Below the pieces are notes generated by a model. The model made no database searches and was not told where the DNA came from. It worked only from the letters and a program-made list of their open reading frames with translations. Positions 26,175 to 35,246 of a DNA stretch of 64,000 nucleotides are shown piece after piece. Source of the DNA: DTHT01 sp037444625 (GTDB taxonomy: Bacteria > Acidobacteriota > Terriglobia > Bryobacterales > Bryobacteraceae); the NCBI GenBank assembly GCA_037444625.1, contig JBBIMA010000014.1, forward strand, positions 1 through 64,000, read 5' to 3'. Within the stretch, counting starts at the first letter, position 1. Each line of letters opens with the position of its first letter. Made by a program: the position numbers and the translations under genes.

Positions 26175-27816
26175 GCCGGCGCAGGAGCGCAACGCGGTCT
26201 GGGACGGAGCGAGCAAGACCGTCAGCCTGGCGGGGGCGCGCAACGAGCACGTGCCCTTCCAGGTGGTGATTTCCACGCCGCCGCCGCGCGGCCGTTCCCA
26301 GGCGCCGGCGGGCGGCTTTTTCCTCCAGGCGGGCGAGCTGGTGTCGCCGGCGGGGCGCATCCCGGCCGAGCAGGTGCGCGTGTACTTCGAGCACCTGGTG
26401 CTCTGCTACGCGCCCTCCAGCCGGGCAGGAGGAACCGGTTTCTGGCCGGACGCCCTGGTCCCGCTGACCGATCCCTTCGGCATGGCGGCCGAATTCCGGC
26501 GTGCGGTGCGCAATCGGGCGCTGTGGGTGGACATTGCGGTCCCCGAGAAGGCGGCGGCGGGCGAGTACGTGGGGGCGATTCGCGTCAGCCGGCAGGGCCG
26601 GCCGGTGGAGGAGCTGACGGTGCGACTGAAGGTGTACGATTTCGCCCTGCCCCGGGAGACGCACTTGATTACCTATATGGGGGTCTCTCTGCGCCAGGTG
26701 GCTCGCCTGCACAATGTGGAGGAGGCTTCCGCCGAGGCCAGGCGGCTGCTGAGGAATTATCACGCTTTGCTGTACGAAAATCGGATGGAGCCTTGGTTCA
26801 ACGAACTGCTGCGTCCCGAGATCCAGTTACAGGGCGAGGAACTCGTCTTGAAGTTCGACGAGGAGGCTTACGATCTGTACCTGAGGAAGTGGAACACCAA
26901 ACGGGTGGTGCTGGAGACCGCACCCGGGCGGCTGCGGCGCCTGCTGCCGGATCCGCCGTTTTCGGAAGCGTTCAATCGCCGGGTCAAATCGTATCTGGCC
27001 CAGACGGCCGCCTACTTTCGGCGCAACGGCTGGACGGATCGGCTGGTCTTCAACAGCCCGATTGACGAGCCCAACTCGGCGGAGGCGTACGAGGAGACGC
27101 GGCGCTGGGCCGGCTTGGTGCGCGAGGCGGCGCCCGGTACGCCTTTCCTGGTGACCGAAGCGCCCGTGCCCGATCGCCCGGAGTGGGGCCCGCTGACCGG
27201 CTACGCGACGCACTTTTCGGTCCACGGCAACGCGCTGAATCGGCCGGACGTGAGGGAGGCGATCCGGCAGGAGCGCGGCAAGGGCGGGGAAGTAACATGG
27301 TATATCTCGTGCGATCAGGTCTATCCTCAGCCGAATTACTTTATTGACGCGCCGGCCATGGATCCGGTCATGGTGCCCTGGATCACCTGGCGGCTCGGTT
27401 TGGACGGCATTCTTTACTGGGCGCTGACCTTCTGGTCGCAGACGGTGGATCCGTGGTTGAATCCGGTGACTTACTTGAGCGGCTTTTTCTGTAGCGAGGG
27501 CTGGGTGCTGAACGGCGAGGGATCGCTGCTATACCCCGGCAACCGCGCCCGGCGCTACACCGGACAGAAGGATGTGGACGGGCCGGTCCGCTCGATTCGC
27601 TTCGAGCTGCTGCGCGAGGGGATCGAGGATTACGAGTACCTGTGGCTGCTGAAGTCCCTGGGGGATGCCCGCCTGGCGGACGAGGCGGCGGGGAGCATGG
27701 CGGCGAGCGTGCGGGAGTTCTCGCGGGATCCCGAGCGGCTCCTGGCGCTGCGGGCCCGCCTGGCCGCCCGGATCGAGCAACTGGCTCGCGGGACCGGAGC
27801 GGGCGGAACGCGCTAG
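26065..27816 (+). CDS. Secreted GH123-like protein with DUF4091 domain
   Basis: 583 residues with a signal peptide (PLFCGILLWSAVGLPAA). The N-terminal beta-sandwich (ARNEHVPFQVVISTPP; KAAAGEYVGAIRVS) and the TIM-barrel with INSPIDEPNSAEAY-like acid pair (FNSPIDEPN, near residue 332) match the GH123 layout. The C-terminus has the DUF4091 strings WRLGLDGILYWALTFW and SIRFELLREGIEDYEYLWLL. GH123 enzymes are N-acetylgalactosaminidases using a substrate-assisted Asp-Glu pair; here DE at PIDEPN is the candidate. A TAGAAT lies just before the start at 26065, within the upstream frame, and may be its own -10 box. Confidence 0.82.
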   Translation: MKSPLFCGILLWSAVGLPAAEVSVWVAPSVYKVRPDEPAQERNAVWDGASKTVSLAGARNEHVPFQVVISTPPPRGRSQAPAGGFFLQAGELVSPAGRIPAEQVRVYFEHLVLCYAPSSRAGGTGFWPDALVPLTDPFGMAAEFRRAVRNRALWVDIAVPEKAAAGEYVGAIRVSRQGRPVEELTVRLKVYDFALPRETHLITYMGVSLRQVARLHNVEEASAEARRLLRNYHALLYENRMEPWFNELLRPEIQLQGEELVLKFDEEAYDLYLRKWNTKRVVLETAPGRLRRLLPDPPFSEAFNRRVKSYLAQTAAYFRRNGWTDRLVFNSPIDEPNSAEAYEETRRWAGLVREAAPGTPFLVTEAPVPDRPEWGPLTGYATHFSVHGNALNRPDVREAIRQERGKGGEVTWYISCDQVYPQPNYFIDAPAMDPVMVPWITWRLGLDGILYWALTFWSQTVDPWLNPVTYLSGFFCSEGWVLNGEGSLLYPGNRARRYTGQKDVDGPVRSIRFELLREGIEDYEYLWLLKSLGDARLADEAAGSMAASVREFSRDPERLLALRARLAARIEQLARGTGAGGTR

Positions 27817-27828
27817 ACTGGATTCGCC

Positions 27829-29022
27829 ATGCCCGATCGCAGAAGCTTCCTGGAAACGGTGGCCGGACTGCCGCTGGTGGGCGGCCTGCTGGCTTCCCCC
27901 GCCCTGGCCCGGCCGCCCAAGCGCGACTTCTTCAAGGAACTGGGCGTGCGAACCTTCATCAACGCCGCCGGGACCTACACCGTGCTGACCGCTTCGCTGA
28001 TGCCGCCGGAGGTCAAACAAGCCTGGGAGTACGCCTCGACCCGGTACTGTTCGCTCATCGAGCTGCACGATGCGGTGGGCCGGCGGATCGCGGAGCTGAT
28101 CGGCTGCGAGGCCGCCATGGTGACGGCCGGCGCCGCCTCAGCGCTGACGCTGGGCACCGCCGCCTGCATGACGGGAACCAACCCGGAGTTCATACGCCGC
28201 CTGCCTGACGTCACAGGCATGAAGAACGAGGTCATCATCCAGAAATCCCATCGCTTCGGCTACGATCACGCGGTGCGCAACTGCGGCATCCGGCTGGTCG
28301 AGGTCGAAACGCGCGAGGAACTGGAGCGGGTCGTCAACGAGCGCACGGCCATGATGTTGTTCCTGAACGCCAACGACCCGATAGGGAAAATCAAGGCGGC
28401 GGAGTTCGCCGAGTTGGGGCGCAAGCACCGCGTTCCCACCTTCAACGATTGCGCGGCCGACGTGCCGCCGGCCGAGAACCTCTCGCGCTATCTGAAGATG
28501 GGCTTCGACCTGGTGACCTTTTCGGGAGGCAAGGGCCTGCGCGGGCCGCAAAGCGCCGGCTTGCTGCTGGGCCGCAAGGACCTGATCGAGGCGGCGCGCC
28601 TGAACGCCTCGCCCTACGCCGACACGATAGGGCGGGGCATGAAGGTGAACAAGGAGGAGCTGCTGGCCATGATGGTGGCGGTCGAGCTGTATCTCAAGCG
28701 CGATCATCAGGCCGAGTGGCGCCAGTGGGAGAAGCGGGCCAAACTGATCGCCGATTACGCCTCCTCGGTGCGGGGGGTGACGACCGAGATCTGGGTCCCG
28801 GAGATCGCCAATCATGTGCCGCACCTGCGGATCCGCTGGGATCGGGCGCAAGTGAAGATCAGCGTGCCGGAGGTCGTCAAGCGCCTGCGCGAGGGCGAGC
28901 CCTCGATCGAGGTGGTGCCGGGCAGCCGCGAGCAGCTCGTGGTGGGCGTGTGGATGATGGAGCCGGGCGAAGAGCGCATCGTGGCCCGCCGCATTCGCGA
29001 GATCCTGCGCAGCGCCACTTAG
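27829..29022 (+). CDS. Tat-exported SelA-like PLP-dependent enzyme
   Basis: 397 residues. A twin-arginine leader (DRRSFLETVAGLPLVGGLLASPALA, residues 3-27, cut near ALA) precedes a fold-type I PLP domain of the SelA/D-glucosaminate-6-phosphate ammonia-lyase branch: INAAGTYTVLTASLMP, MVTAGAASALTLGTAACMTG, FNDCAADVPP, and Schiff-base Lys in TFSGGKGLRGPQSAGLLLG. Cytosolic relatives deaminate phosphorylated amino sugars. The exported form here probably acts on an unphosphorylated amino sugar or amino acid in the periplasm. It is the second Tat-targeted PLP enzyme in the window. It lies 12 bases after the GH123-like gene, and the pair would fit hexosamine use, which is inference. Confidence 0.82.
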   Translation: MPDRRSFLETVAGLPLVGGLLASPALARPPKRDFFKELGVRTFINAAGTYTVLTASLMPPEVKQAWEYASTRYCSLIELHDAVGRRIAELIGCEAAMVTAGAASALTLGTAACMTGTNPEFIRRLPDVTGMKNEVIIQKSHRFGYDHAVRNCGIRLVEVETREELERVVNERTAMMLFLNANDPIGKIKAAEFAELGRKHRVPTFNDCAADVPPAENLSRYLKMGFDLVTFSGGKGLRGPQSAGLLLGRKDLIEAARLNASPYADTIGRGMKVNKEELLAMMVAVELYLKRDHQAEWRQWEKRAKLIADYASSVRGVTTEIWVPEIANHVPHLRIRWDRAQVKISVPEVVKRLREGEPSIEVVPGSREQLVVGVWMMEPGEERIVARRIREILRSAT

Positions 29023-29140
29023 CGGGTGTCCGTTTCGGAGGCCGTGGATCCGGTCGCCGCCAAGGCGGCGGGGTTAGCACCCGATGGCAGCTTTCGCGGC
29101 TCGGCAGTAACTCATCTCCCGGACGCTGGTGGAGCGGATT

Positions 29141-30520
29141 ATGACGCGACGCGCAATGATAGGTTTGGCGGCGGGGGCGATCGCCGGCCGGGCGCAGAGT
29201 TTCCTTCCCGGCTTGCCCAACCTCGGCGTGAAGGCCGAGACCGGTCCGGCGCGCTCGGAGTGCGGAGTGGGCGCTTTGCTGCCCTGGGCCGATGTGCTCT
29301 GGGCCGTCACCTATAACTCCCACAAGGCGCCCACCGGTTCCGGGCTGGGCTTGCATGTGATTGACGACCGGCTCCAGATTCGCCTGGTGCACCGCAGCGA
29401 CGGCACGCACGCCAACCGCTACGTCCACACCCAATCGCAACAGGCCGTCATCGGGCCCTACGTCATTGACCTGCGCGGCAACTTCCGCGTGATCGAATCC
29501 CTGCTCGACCACCGGCTGACCGCCACCATGGCCCACCTCAGCGACCCGGCCGGCCGGGTCTACATGCTGACTATGGAAGGGCTGCTTTTCGAGATGGACG
29601 TGTCCACGCTCAGGACCGCCCTGCTGTTCGACCTCAACCAGGAGTTCGGGATCCGGCGCCCCCACTTCAAGGGCGGCTGCACCGCTCAGGGGCGCGTGGT
29701 GGCGGCCAACAACGGTGCGTACGAATTCGGTGATGCGCAGGCGGGTTTGTTCGAGTATGACGGCAAGCGGTGGCGCGCCCTGAGCCGCAAGCCGCACATG
29801 GAGTGCGCGGCGCGGAACAACCTTGGGCAGGTCCTGTTCTGTACGGGATGGGACGAGGCTTCGGCGCTGCTATGGGCGCTGATCAAAGGCCGGTGGCGCC
29901 GCTACCGCCTTCCCAAGGCGAGCCATACCTTCGATCACGCCTGGCAGACCGAGTGGACGCGCATCCGGGAAGTGGAAACCGAGCGCTTCCTGATGGACGC
30001 GCACGGCATGTTCTACGAGCTGCAACCGGTGGCCTTCGAAGACGCTATCTGGGGCGTAAGTCCGATCTGCCGGCACCTGCGCATCATTCCGGATTTCTGT
30101 TCCTTCCGCGGGTTGTTCGTGATGGGCGGTAATCAGAATACGCCCAACGGGGATAACAACCCTGTCGGAGGGCAGCCGCAGTCCGGCCTATGGTTCGGCA
30201 AGACCGATGACTTGTGGCGGTTCGGCAAGCCGCAGGGTTGGGGAGGCCCCTGGCGGAACGCTGCGGTGCGCGCCGGCGAGCCTTCGGATCCCTTGCTGTT
30301 CACGGGTTTCGACAAGAAGGTCCTTCACCTGAAGACGGACCGCCCGGCGGAGGTTCGGATCGAAGTGGACTTCCTGGGCCACGGTTCGTGGGAGCCTTAT
30401 GAGACGCTGCGCGTGGCCGGCTACAAGTACCACGTGTTCCCGGAGGGCTTCGCGGCGCACTGGGCGAGGCTGGTGCCGCAAACATCGTGCACAGCCACGG
30501 CCGAGTTTTTCTTCAGTTGA
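29141..30520 (+). CDS. Exported protein of unknown function
   Basis: 459 residues. MTRRAMIGLAAGAIAGRAQS is a short Tat- or Sec-type signal. The ATG at 29141 has GGAG 7 bases upstream; a GTG four codons earlier is less likely. The rest is beta-rich with regularly spaced aromatic/Gly turns (GLGLHVIDDRLQIRL, QAVIGPYVIDLRGNF, GRVYMLTMEGLLFEMDVS), suggestive of a seven-bladed propeller, though no named repeat is recognised. No catalytic motif is evident. It follows the SelA-like gene by 118 bases. Similar proteins are common in Solibacter-like genomes next to sugar enzymes; no function assigned. Confidence 0.7.
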   Translation: MTRRAMIGLAAGAIAGRAQSFLPGLPNLGVKAETGPARSECGVGALLPWADVLWAVTYNSHKAPTGSGLGLHVIDDRLQIRLVHRSDGTHANRYVHTQSQQAVIGPYVIDLRGNFRVIESLLDHRLTATMAHLSDPAGRVYMLTMEGLLFEMDVSTLRTALLFDLNQEFGIRRPHFKGGCTAQGRVVAANNGAYEFGDAQAGLFEYDGKRWRALSRKPHMECAARNNLGQVLFCTGWDEASALLWALIKGRWRRYRLPKASHTFDHAWQTEWTRIREVETERFLMDAHGMFYELQPVAFEDAIWGVSPICRHLRIIPDFCSFRGLFVMGGNQNTPNGDNNPVGGQPQSGLWFGKTDDLWRFGKPQGWGGPWRNAAVRAGEPSDPLLFTGFDKKVLHLKTDRPAEVRIEVDFLGHGSWEPYETLRVAGYKYHVFPEGFAAHWARLVPQTSCTATAEFFFS

Positions 30521-30554
30521 GCGGGCCGAGGTGCGGGTATAATGGGCCTCAGCG

Positions 30555-30631
30555 GCGCCCGTAGCTCAGCCGGATAGAGCGGCTGGCTTCGAACCAGCAG
30601 GCCGGGGGTTCGAGTCCCTCCGGGCGCGCCA
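30555..30631 (+). tRNA. tRNA-Arg (anticodon TCG)
   Basis: 77 bases with encoded CCA. Acceptor GCGCCCG pairs with CGGGCGC; D-arm GCTC/GAGC; anticodon arm GCTGG-CTTCGAA-CCAGC gives anticodon TCG (reads CGA codons); T-arm has GGGTTCGAGTCCC. The discriminator is G. A TATAAT at 30538-30543 lies 12 bases upstream and is a likely -10 box, directly behind the stop of the exported protein gene. Confidence 0.96.
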
Positions 30632-30739
30632 TTTCGCTTCAATAGACTACGTCGCCGGAATTCAGCGTCAAGGGAGACTGGGACGCACCGGCCGGTATCC
30701 GGGACGGATCCTCACTGGCAGCCCACGAGCGATCGGCTG

Positions 30740-30930
30740 TGCGCGGCGGCCGCCGAGCTCCGCCTGCCGGCCTTCGGCGCGGCCAACGACTCCACCTGCG
30801 CGCTGCGGTTTGCCCACCGCTTGCCGGAGCGCTGCCGCCGCTGCGGGGCGGATCCGGCCCAGCCGGTGGTTGAGACCGACAACGGCAGCGAGTTCAGGAG
30901 CAACTGGAACCGGCTCCGCTCCGGACCAGT
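30740..30930 (+). pseudogene. Remnant of a DDE integrase/transposase core next to tRNA-Arg
   Basis: The frame starting at 30740 reads through stretches such as ALRFAHRLPERCRRCG and VVETDNGSEFRSNW (about 30854-30904). TDNGSEF around the second catalytic Asp is characteristic of IS3/IS481-type integrase cores. No ATG-led full domain, first Asp or final Glu can be found, and the frame then runs into unrelated sequence antisense to the small exported protein gene. The 385-base stretch between the tRNA and that gene holds nothing else I can name. I take it as a decayed insertion. Confidence 0.45.
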
Positions 30931-31016
30931 TGTACACCGCCCGACCGCCCATGGTAGCCCCCAAGATCTTCTTCCTGAACGGCAAGCAACGACGGGTCAC
31001 GGTATACCTGGATATG

Positions 31017-31457
31017 TCAGCGCGTCCGAGGGGGTTGTTCCTCGCCCGTGAGCCGGATTTCCGCTCCCTCCTCTATCGCCACGGCCCGACCGGCAACCGT
31101 CACTGTGCCGCGTTCCACGCGTACGGGCTGTTCCAAGTCGTCCCGATCGGCGTTCCCCTTCGAGTTCACTACGCCGGTGACTTCCGTCCGGATGGGGATG
31201 ACTTTGCCGGCGAACCGGAGCGTGTGGAAACTGAAACGCAACCGTCCGCCCCGGGCCTCTTCCACGGTGCCTTCCAGGCGGCCGCCCCGCAGTTGCTCCG
31301 GCGAGATCACTACCGCCCCCAGCCTTTGACCCTTCCGGCTGGTTTTGCTATGGACCGAGTCGCTCAGCTTGACCAGAAACTTAGTCCCCGGGGCTACCGT
31401 CTGGGGCCATAGTGCGGGCGAAAGCAGGACCGCGGCGGCGATGACGCAAACTCTCAT
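31017..31457 (-). CDS. Small exported beta-rich protein, unknown function
   Basis: 146 residues with a Sec signal (MRVCVIAAAVLLSPALWPQ). The mature part starts TVAPGTKFLVKLSDSVHSKTSRKGQRLGAVV, split by a predicted turn near residue 35, which resembles the beta-barrel opening of TrbI/VirB10-like or SH3-type exported proteins common in acidobacteria. No catalytic residues are evident. Its ATG overlaps the MFS stop by 4 bases, so it is the last gene of the minus-strand sugar operon. Function unknown. Confidence 0.65.
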   Translation of the reverse strand: MRVCVIAAAVLLSPALWPQTVAPGTKFLVKLSDSVHSKTSRKGQRLGAVVISPEQLRGGRLEGTVEEARGGRLRFSFHTLRFAGKVIPIRTEVTGVVNSKGNADRDDLEQPVRVERGTVTVAGRAVAIEEGAEIRLTGEEQPPRTR

Positions 31458-32728
31458 ATTCGCACTCCGTTCAGCGGCGCCGTTTCTGCCGCCTGGGCGA
31501 CCAGTGGGCGGGTCGGATCAATTCTTGCGAACAGACCGGCGCTGACCAGGAGCATCCCCGCGATCAGAAACAGCGGCGCGTGGTAGCTCCCCGTGACCTT
31601 TACGATGTAACCGAACAGGACCGTGCACACGAAGCCTCCCGCCTGGCCGGCGGTGTTCATCACACCGGTCACCACGCCGGCATGGCTGGCGCCTACGTCC
31701 AGGCAGACGGCCCAGGCGCACGGCAGCATCAGGTCCATGACTCCGAACCCCAGGGCCGATAGCGCCACCACGGCGGTGCGGTCACGGGTGACGGCCGTTC
31801 CCAGCACCAGCAAGGCGGTCGCCGCCAGGCTGGCGGCGCCCAGGGCGCGGCGTCCTTTGCGCAATCCCCAGCGGCGCACCAGGCGGTCGCCGGCGAATCC
31901 CCCCAGCAGGTTGCCCGCCGTGCCCAGCACGAAGGGGAAGGTGGCGAAGACGCCCATCTCTGCCTCGCTGAAGCCCACGCCGCGGACCAAGTAAGTGGGG
32001 AACCAGGAGAAATAGTACCAAGGCCCCCAGACGTAAGTCGAGTACATCGCCACGATCAGCCACAACTGTCGGCTGCGGAGCAGGGACTTCCAGGGCACGG
32101 CCGAGTGCTGAGCACCGGCGGGGGCAAGCCCGATCTCTGCCACCTCCCGTTCGGTGATGCCCGGCTGGCGGCGGTAGTCGTCGCGAAACCAGAACCACCA
32201 CCCGGCCGCCCAGACCACACCGACCAAGGCGAAGATGAAAAAGACGGCGCGCCAGCCCAATGCCGCCTGTAGGGGAACGACCAGCAGCGGCGTCAGGGCC
32301 CCTCCCAACCGGCTGGCGCCCCAAACCACTCCCTGGGCGCGTGCCCGTTCCTGCACCGGAAACCAGCGGGCGATGACGCCCGAGGCGTTGGGATATGCTC
32401 CGGCTTCTCCCGCGCCGAACAAGAAGCGGGTGATCAGCAGAGCGAGGAAGCTGGTGGCCGCGCCGGTCAAAGCGGTGAAGGCCGACCACCACAGGACGAT
32501 GCGCGTGAGCACCTTGCGCTGGCCGATGCGGTCGCCCAGCGCGCCGGAGGGAATCTCGAACACGCCGTAGGACAGCACGAAGGCGCCCAGCACCCACCCC
32601 CACAAGTGCGGCGGGATTCCCAACTCTTCCTGCATCCTGGGTCCGCTGACGGCGATGCACAGCCGATCGAAGAAGGTAACGATCCCCAGGCCGGCCAGGA
32701 ACAACAAGACGATGTGGCGCTTCCTCAA
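31454..32728 (-). CDS. MFS transporter of the anion:cation symporter family
   Basis: 424 residues and twelve predicted membrane helices. The ACS signature is visible: FFDRLCIAVSGPRMQEELG in the first helix, the A-motif GALGDRIGQRKVLTR, and RFLFGAGEAGAYPNASGVIARWFP, the string shared with hexuronate, galactonate and glucarate transporters. It probably imports a sugar acid with protons across the inner membrane. The start codon is TTG at 32728, with a weak GAGG 9 bases upstream. It sits 15 bases after the racemase-like gene. The operon's hydrolases make a uronic acid or aldonic acid a reasonable substrate. Confidence 0.87.
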   Translation of the reverse strand: MRKRHIVLLFLAGLGIVTFFDRLCIAVSGPRMQEELGIPPHLWGWVLGAFVLSYGVFEIPSGALGDRIGQRKVLTRIVLWWSAFTALTGAATSFLALLITRFLFGAGEAGAYPNASGVIARWFPVQERARAQGVVWGASRLGGALTPLLVVPLQAALGWRAVFFIFALVGVVWAAGWWFWFRDDYRRQPGITEREVAEIGLAPAGAQHSAVPWKSLLRSRQLWLIVAMYSTYVWGPWYYFSWFPTYLVRGVGFSEAEMGVFATFPFVLGTAGNLLGGFAGDRLVRRWGLRKGRRALGAASLAATALLVLGTAVTRDRTAVVALSALGFGVMDLMLPCAWAVCLDVGASHAGVVTGVMNTAGQAGGFVCTVLFGYIVKVTGSYHAPLFLIAGMLLVSAGLFARIDPTRPLVAQAAETAPLNGVRI

Positions 32729-32743
32729 GCCGGAACCTCGTCG

Positions 32744-33424
32744 TCAGGCAGGAATCCGCCTGGCGGCGGCCAACACCTCACGGGCGCGGCGGATGGCGGG
32801 GCCGGGGCTGGAGAGCACGGGCTTGTTGCGTGCCTCCGCCGGCATGCGCGCCACCACCCCCGCCATCGAGGCTTGGGCCAGGACCACCACGTCCACATCC
32901 GCGGCCAGCCGGGCCAACGCGGCCGAGACGATGCGGTCGTGGGTCCGGTTGTCCCCTGCGATCACGGCGTCGAAGGCCCCGTCACAAAGGCAGGGAATCA
33001 CCTCGATCCGCTGCGACTGCGCCGCCGCGGTCTCTCGCAGCAACCTTACCGTAGGCTCCAGCGTGGTGGCCAGAGTCGCCAGCACGCCGATGCGAGTCCC
33101 CCGCCGCACCGCCTCTTCTGCCATGGCCTCATCCACGCGCAGCACGGGAAAATCGAACACCTGGCGCGCGATCGGCACGGCCGGACCGATCGAAGAGCAC
33201 GTCACCAACACGGCGTCGGCGCCTGCTTCGCGCGCGTTCTGGATCAGCCCCAGCAATCGCCGCACCGTAGCTTTCACCAAGCCCTGGGCGGCCACCGTGT
33301 TCTTAATCAGGCTCTCATCCACCATGTGGAAGATCGCCACCTCGGGGATCGTCTGCTCACACAGCTCGGAAAACATGGGAATCAGCACATGGCTGGTGTG
33401 GAGCAGCGCCAAAGTCTGGGACAT
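32744..33424 (-). CDS. Asp/Glu/hydantoin racemase-family protein
   Basis: 226 residues. The two-Cys arrangement of the family is present: AVLVTCSSIGPAV (first catalytic Cys, about residue 75) and a second half with VVLAQASMAGVV where the second Cys is replaced by Ala or lies elsewhere (VIPCLCDGAF has two Cys near 144-146). Relatives racemise amino acids or act as arylmalonate decarboxylases or maleate isomerases. The missing canonical second Cys makes racemisation doubtful. It overlaps the DUF5060 gene stop by one base. Its place in a glycan operon is unusual, so the substrate may be a carboxylated sugar breakdown product. Confidence 0.75.
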   Translation of the reverse strand: MSQTLALLHTSHVLIPMFSELCEQTIPEVAIFHMVDESLIKNTVAAQGLVKATVRRLLGLIQNAREAGADAVLVTCSSIGPAVPIARQVFDFPVLRVDEAMAEEAVRRGTRIGVLATLATTLEPTVRLLRETAAAQSQRIEVIPCLCDGAFDAVIAGDNRTHDRIVSAALARLAADVDVVVLAQASMAGVVARMPAEARNKPVLSSPGPAIRRAREVLAAARRIPA

Positions 33425-35223
33425 CAACGCTCCTTTCTAGGCGCCCGCCGGACGAGCACGGCCCAGTCGCGCGACGGCTCTTTGGGCGCCCGGCCGAGCC
33501 CTCGCAGACCGCCGCCTTCCAGCGTGCGAACCGTTCCATCCTGCAACGCGCCGCCCAACCGCGGGTCGTACCACTTCACTTCGAAGGTGCCCCGGGCCGC
33601 GGTCAGGTCCAGTTGCGTCGTTCCGCCTTCCGGCAAGTAGACCGCGTAAACCTCGCCCTCCTGGGCGAACACGTAGTCATGCGGCGCCGGCGTCAAGTCG
33701 TCGCGATGCCGCATCCGGTGGAACGGCAAGTAACGAGTAAAAAACTCGTGGGCATGGCGCATGAGGTCATAAAAGTGGTCGCGGCTGCGGAAATCCTCGC
33801 AATTGAGATCGTCATGCGCGCCGATATTGAAAAAAATCGTTCCGAATCCTCCGGCCATCAGGTTACCCCAAATCGAGAATTTGCGGGCCCGATCGTGCCA
33901 ATAATCTTCTTCGTCCGGAACGATGCCGGGGTTCATTTCGATCAGCCCGACCAGCCATCGGTGGCCCGCTCGGGCCGAGCGGTCCACCCACTTGACGGTC
34001 TCGGCATGGGTGTTCTCGGCGTCGTGCTGCATGGCCACGGCGTCGAAGTGCGGGAATCCCAGCAACCGGCCGTAAGTCTTCTCGTCGGCCATCAATTCCG
34101 CTTTCCACTGCACATATTCGATCGGATGCCGGTAGGGGTCCAGGGCCTTGATGTAACGGCAGATGTCCTTGATGTCTTGGGTGGTGAAGTAGCGCCAGCG
34201 GTCCATCTCTTCGTCAAGGTCCCAGATCAGGGCGTGATGGTGGGCGAAGCGGGCGATCAACTCGCGGTAGTAGAGCTTGCGCAGCGTGCCCAGCTTGCCG
34301 AGGAGCTGTTCGCCTTCCTCTTCCTGGGTGACCAGGATGAATTGCATGCCCAGACGGTCCATGTGAGAGAACACGATTTCCCACTGGGCCAGCTTCGAGA
34401 CGTCGTAGCGGGCGCGCTCATGGTAGCTGGTCCAAGGGTAGATGTCGCGCGCATCGCCGCCCACGTTCATCGTCAGGGAATAGAAAGTATTCATGCCCTG
34501 GGAGGCCAGGTAGTTGAGGGCCCCGATGATTCCTTTGCCCTTGCCTCCCCGCCAAGTGGGGTCTCCCGGCTTCCAATCCTTGACGTGCGGCGCGTAGTGG
34601 TGCAAGCCGTCCGGAAAAGGCGTTCGCTTGCGCTCGGCGCCGAGGTGGTCCACCGTGTTATCGAATTCGAAGTATGCCAGAAAGTTCTCGGGGCTTTGGG
34701 TGCCCACCATGATGAAGTACTCGCCCGTGCCGGCGTAGCGGGGGTAGTGCTCGCCCACGTATTGCAGCATCCCGCGCGCGCGATGGTCGCGTCCTTGCTT
34801 GTCGCTCGGGCCGACGGTGAAACTGCCGCTCTCGCCGTCGAAGGCCGCGGGTTCTCCGGCGGTCGCCTCGAGGCTGACCGCCACGTCGGGTCCGCGGCGG
34901 AAGGACGCCCGGTAGCTCCACGTCCCCGGCTCGTCCGGCACGAAGTGTACGCGCCACTTGTTTCCTTCCGCGGCGCCGGTCTCAGCGGCGTTTCCGTCGG
35001 CGGCGAAGTAGCCAGGCACCACATAGGTCTTGGCGCCCCGGCGGAAGGTGACGTTGAGACGGTAGTAAAGGAAGGGATTCGGCTCGGCAGCTTCGCTGGT
35101 TTGCGGCCCGTCAAAAGTGAGCGTGACACAGTGCCATTGCTTGAGCTCGCCGGACAGGGTGGCCCCTTGCAGAGAGGAAAGCAGACCGAAAGCCATCGCC
35201 GCAACCGCCAGTGACTTGCTCAT
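33424..35223 (-). CDS. Secreted DUF5060-type glycoside hydrolase with C-terminal Collagen_bind_2-like domain
   Basis: 599 residues with a signal (LAVAAMAFGLLSSLQGA). Residues 25-130 are a DUF5060 beta-sandwich (KQWHCVTLTFDGP, RVHFVPDEPGTWSYRASF). A TIM-barrel follows with ALNYLASQGMNTFYSLTMN and the acid candidate IWDLDEEMDRW near 330, and a WLVGLIEMNPG strand later that may hold the nucleophile. The last 90 residues (YAVYLPEGGTTQLDLTAARGTFEVKWYDPR) fit the small C-terminal beta domain seen in such hydrolases. The start at 35223 was chosen for the GGAGAGG seven bases upstream; ATG 35250 would overlap the previous gene. Exact glycan unknown. Confidence 0.8.
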   Translation of the reverse strand: MSKSLAVAAMAFGLLSSLQGATLSGELKQWHCVTLTFDGPQTSEAAEPNPFLYYRLNVTFRRGAKTYVVPGYFAADGNAAETGAAEGNKWRVHFVPDEPGTWSYRASFRRGPDVAVSLEATAGEPAAFDGESGSFTVGPSDKQGRDHRARGMLQYVGEHYPRYAGTGEYFIMVGTQSPENFLAYFEFDNTVDHLGAERKRTPFPDGLHHYAPHVKDWKPGDPTWRGGKGKGIIGALNYLASQGMNTFYSLTMNVGGDARDIYPWTSYHERARYDVSKLAQWEIVFSHMDRLGMQFILVTQEEEGEQLLGKLGTLRKLYYRELIARFAHHHALIWDLDEEMDRWRYFTTQDIKDICRYIKALDPYRHPIEYVQWKAELMADEKTYGRLLGFPHFDAVAMQHDAENTHAETVKWVDRSARAGHRWLVGLIEMNPGIVPDEEDYWHDRARKFSIWGNLMAGGFGTIFFNIGAHDDLNCEDFRSRDHFYDLMRHAHEFFTRYLPFHRMRHRDDLTPAPHDYVFAQEGEVYAVYLPEGGTTQLDLTAARGTFEVKWYDPRLGGALQDGTVRTLEGGGLRGLGRAPKEPSRDWAVLVRRAPRKER

Positions 35224-35246
35224 CCAACCCTCTCCCGGTGGCAGGT

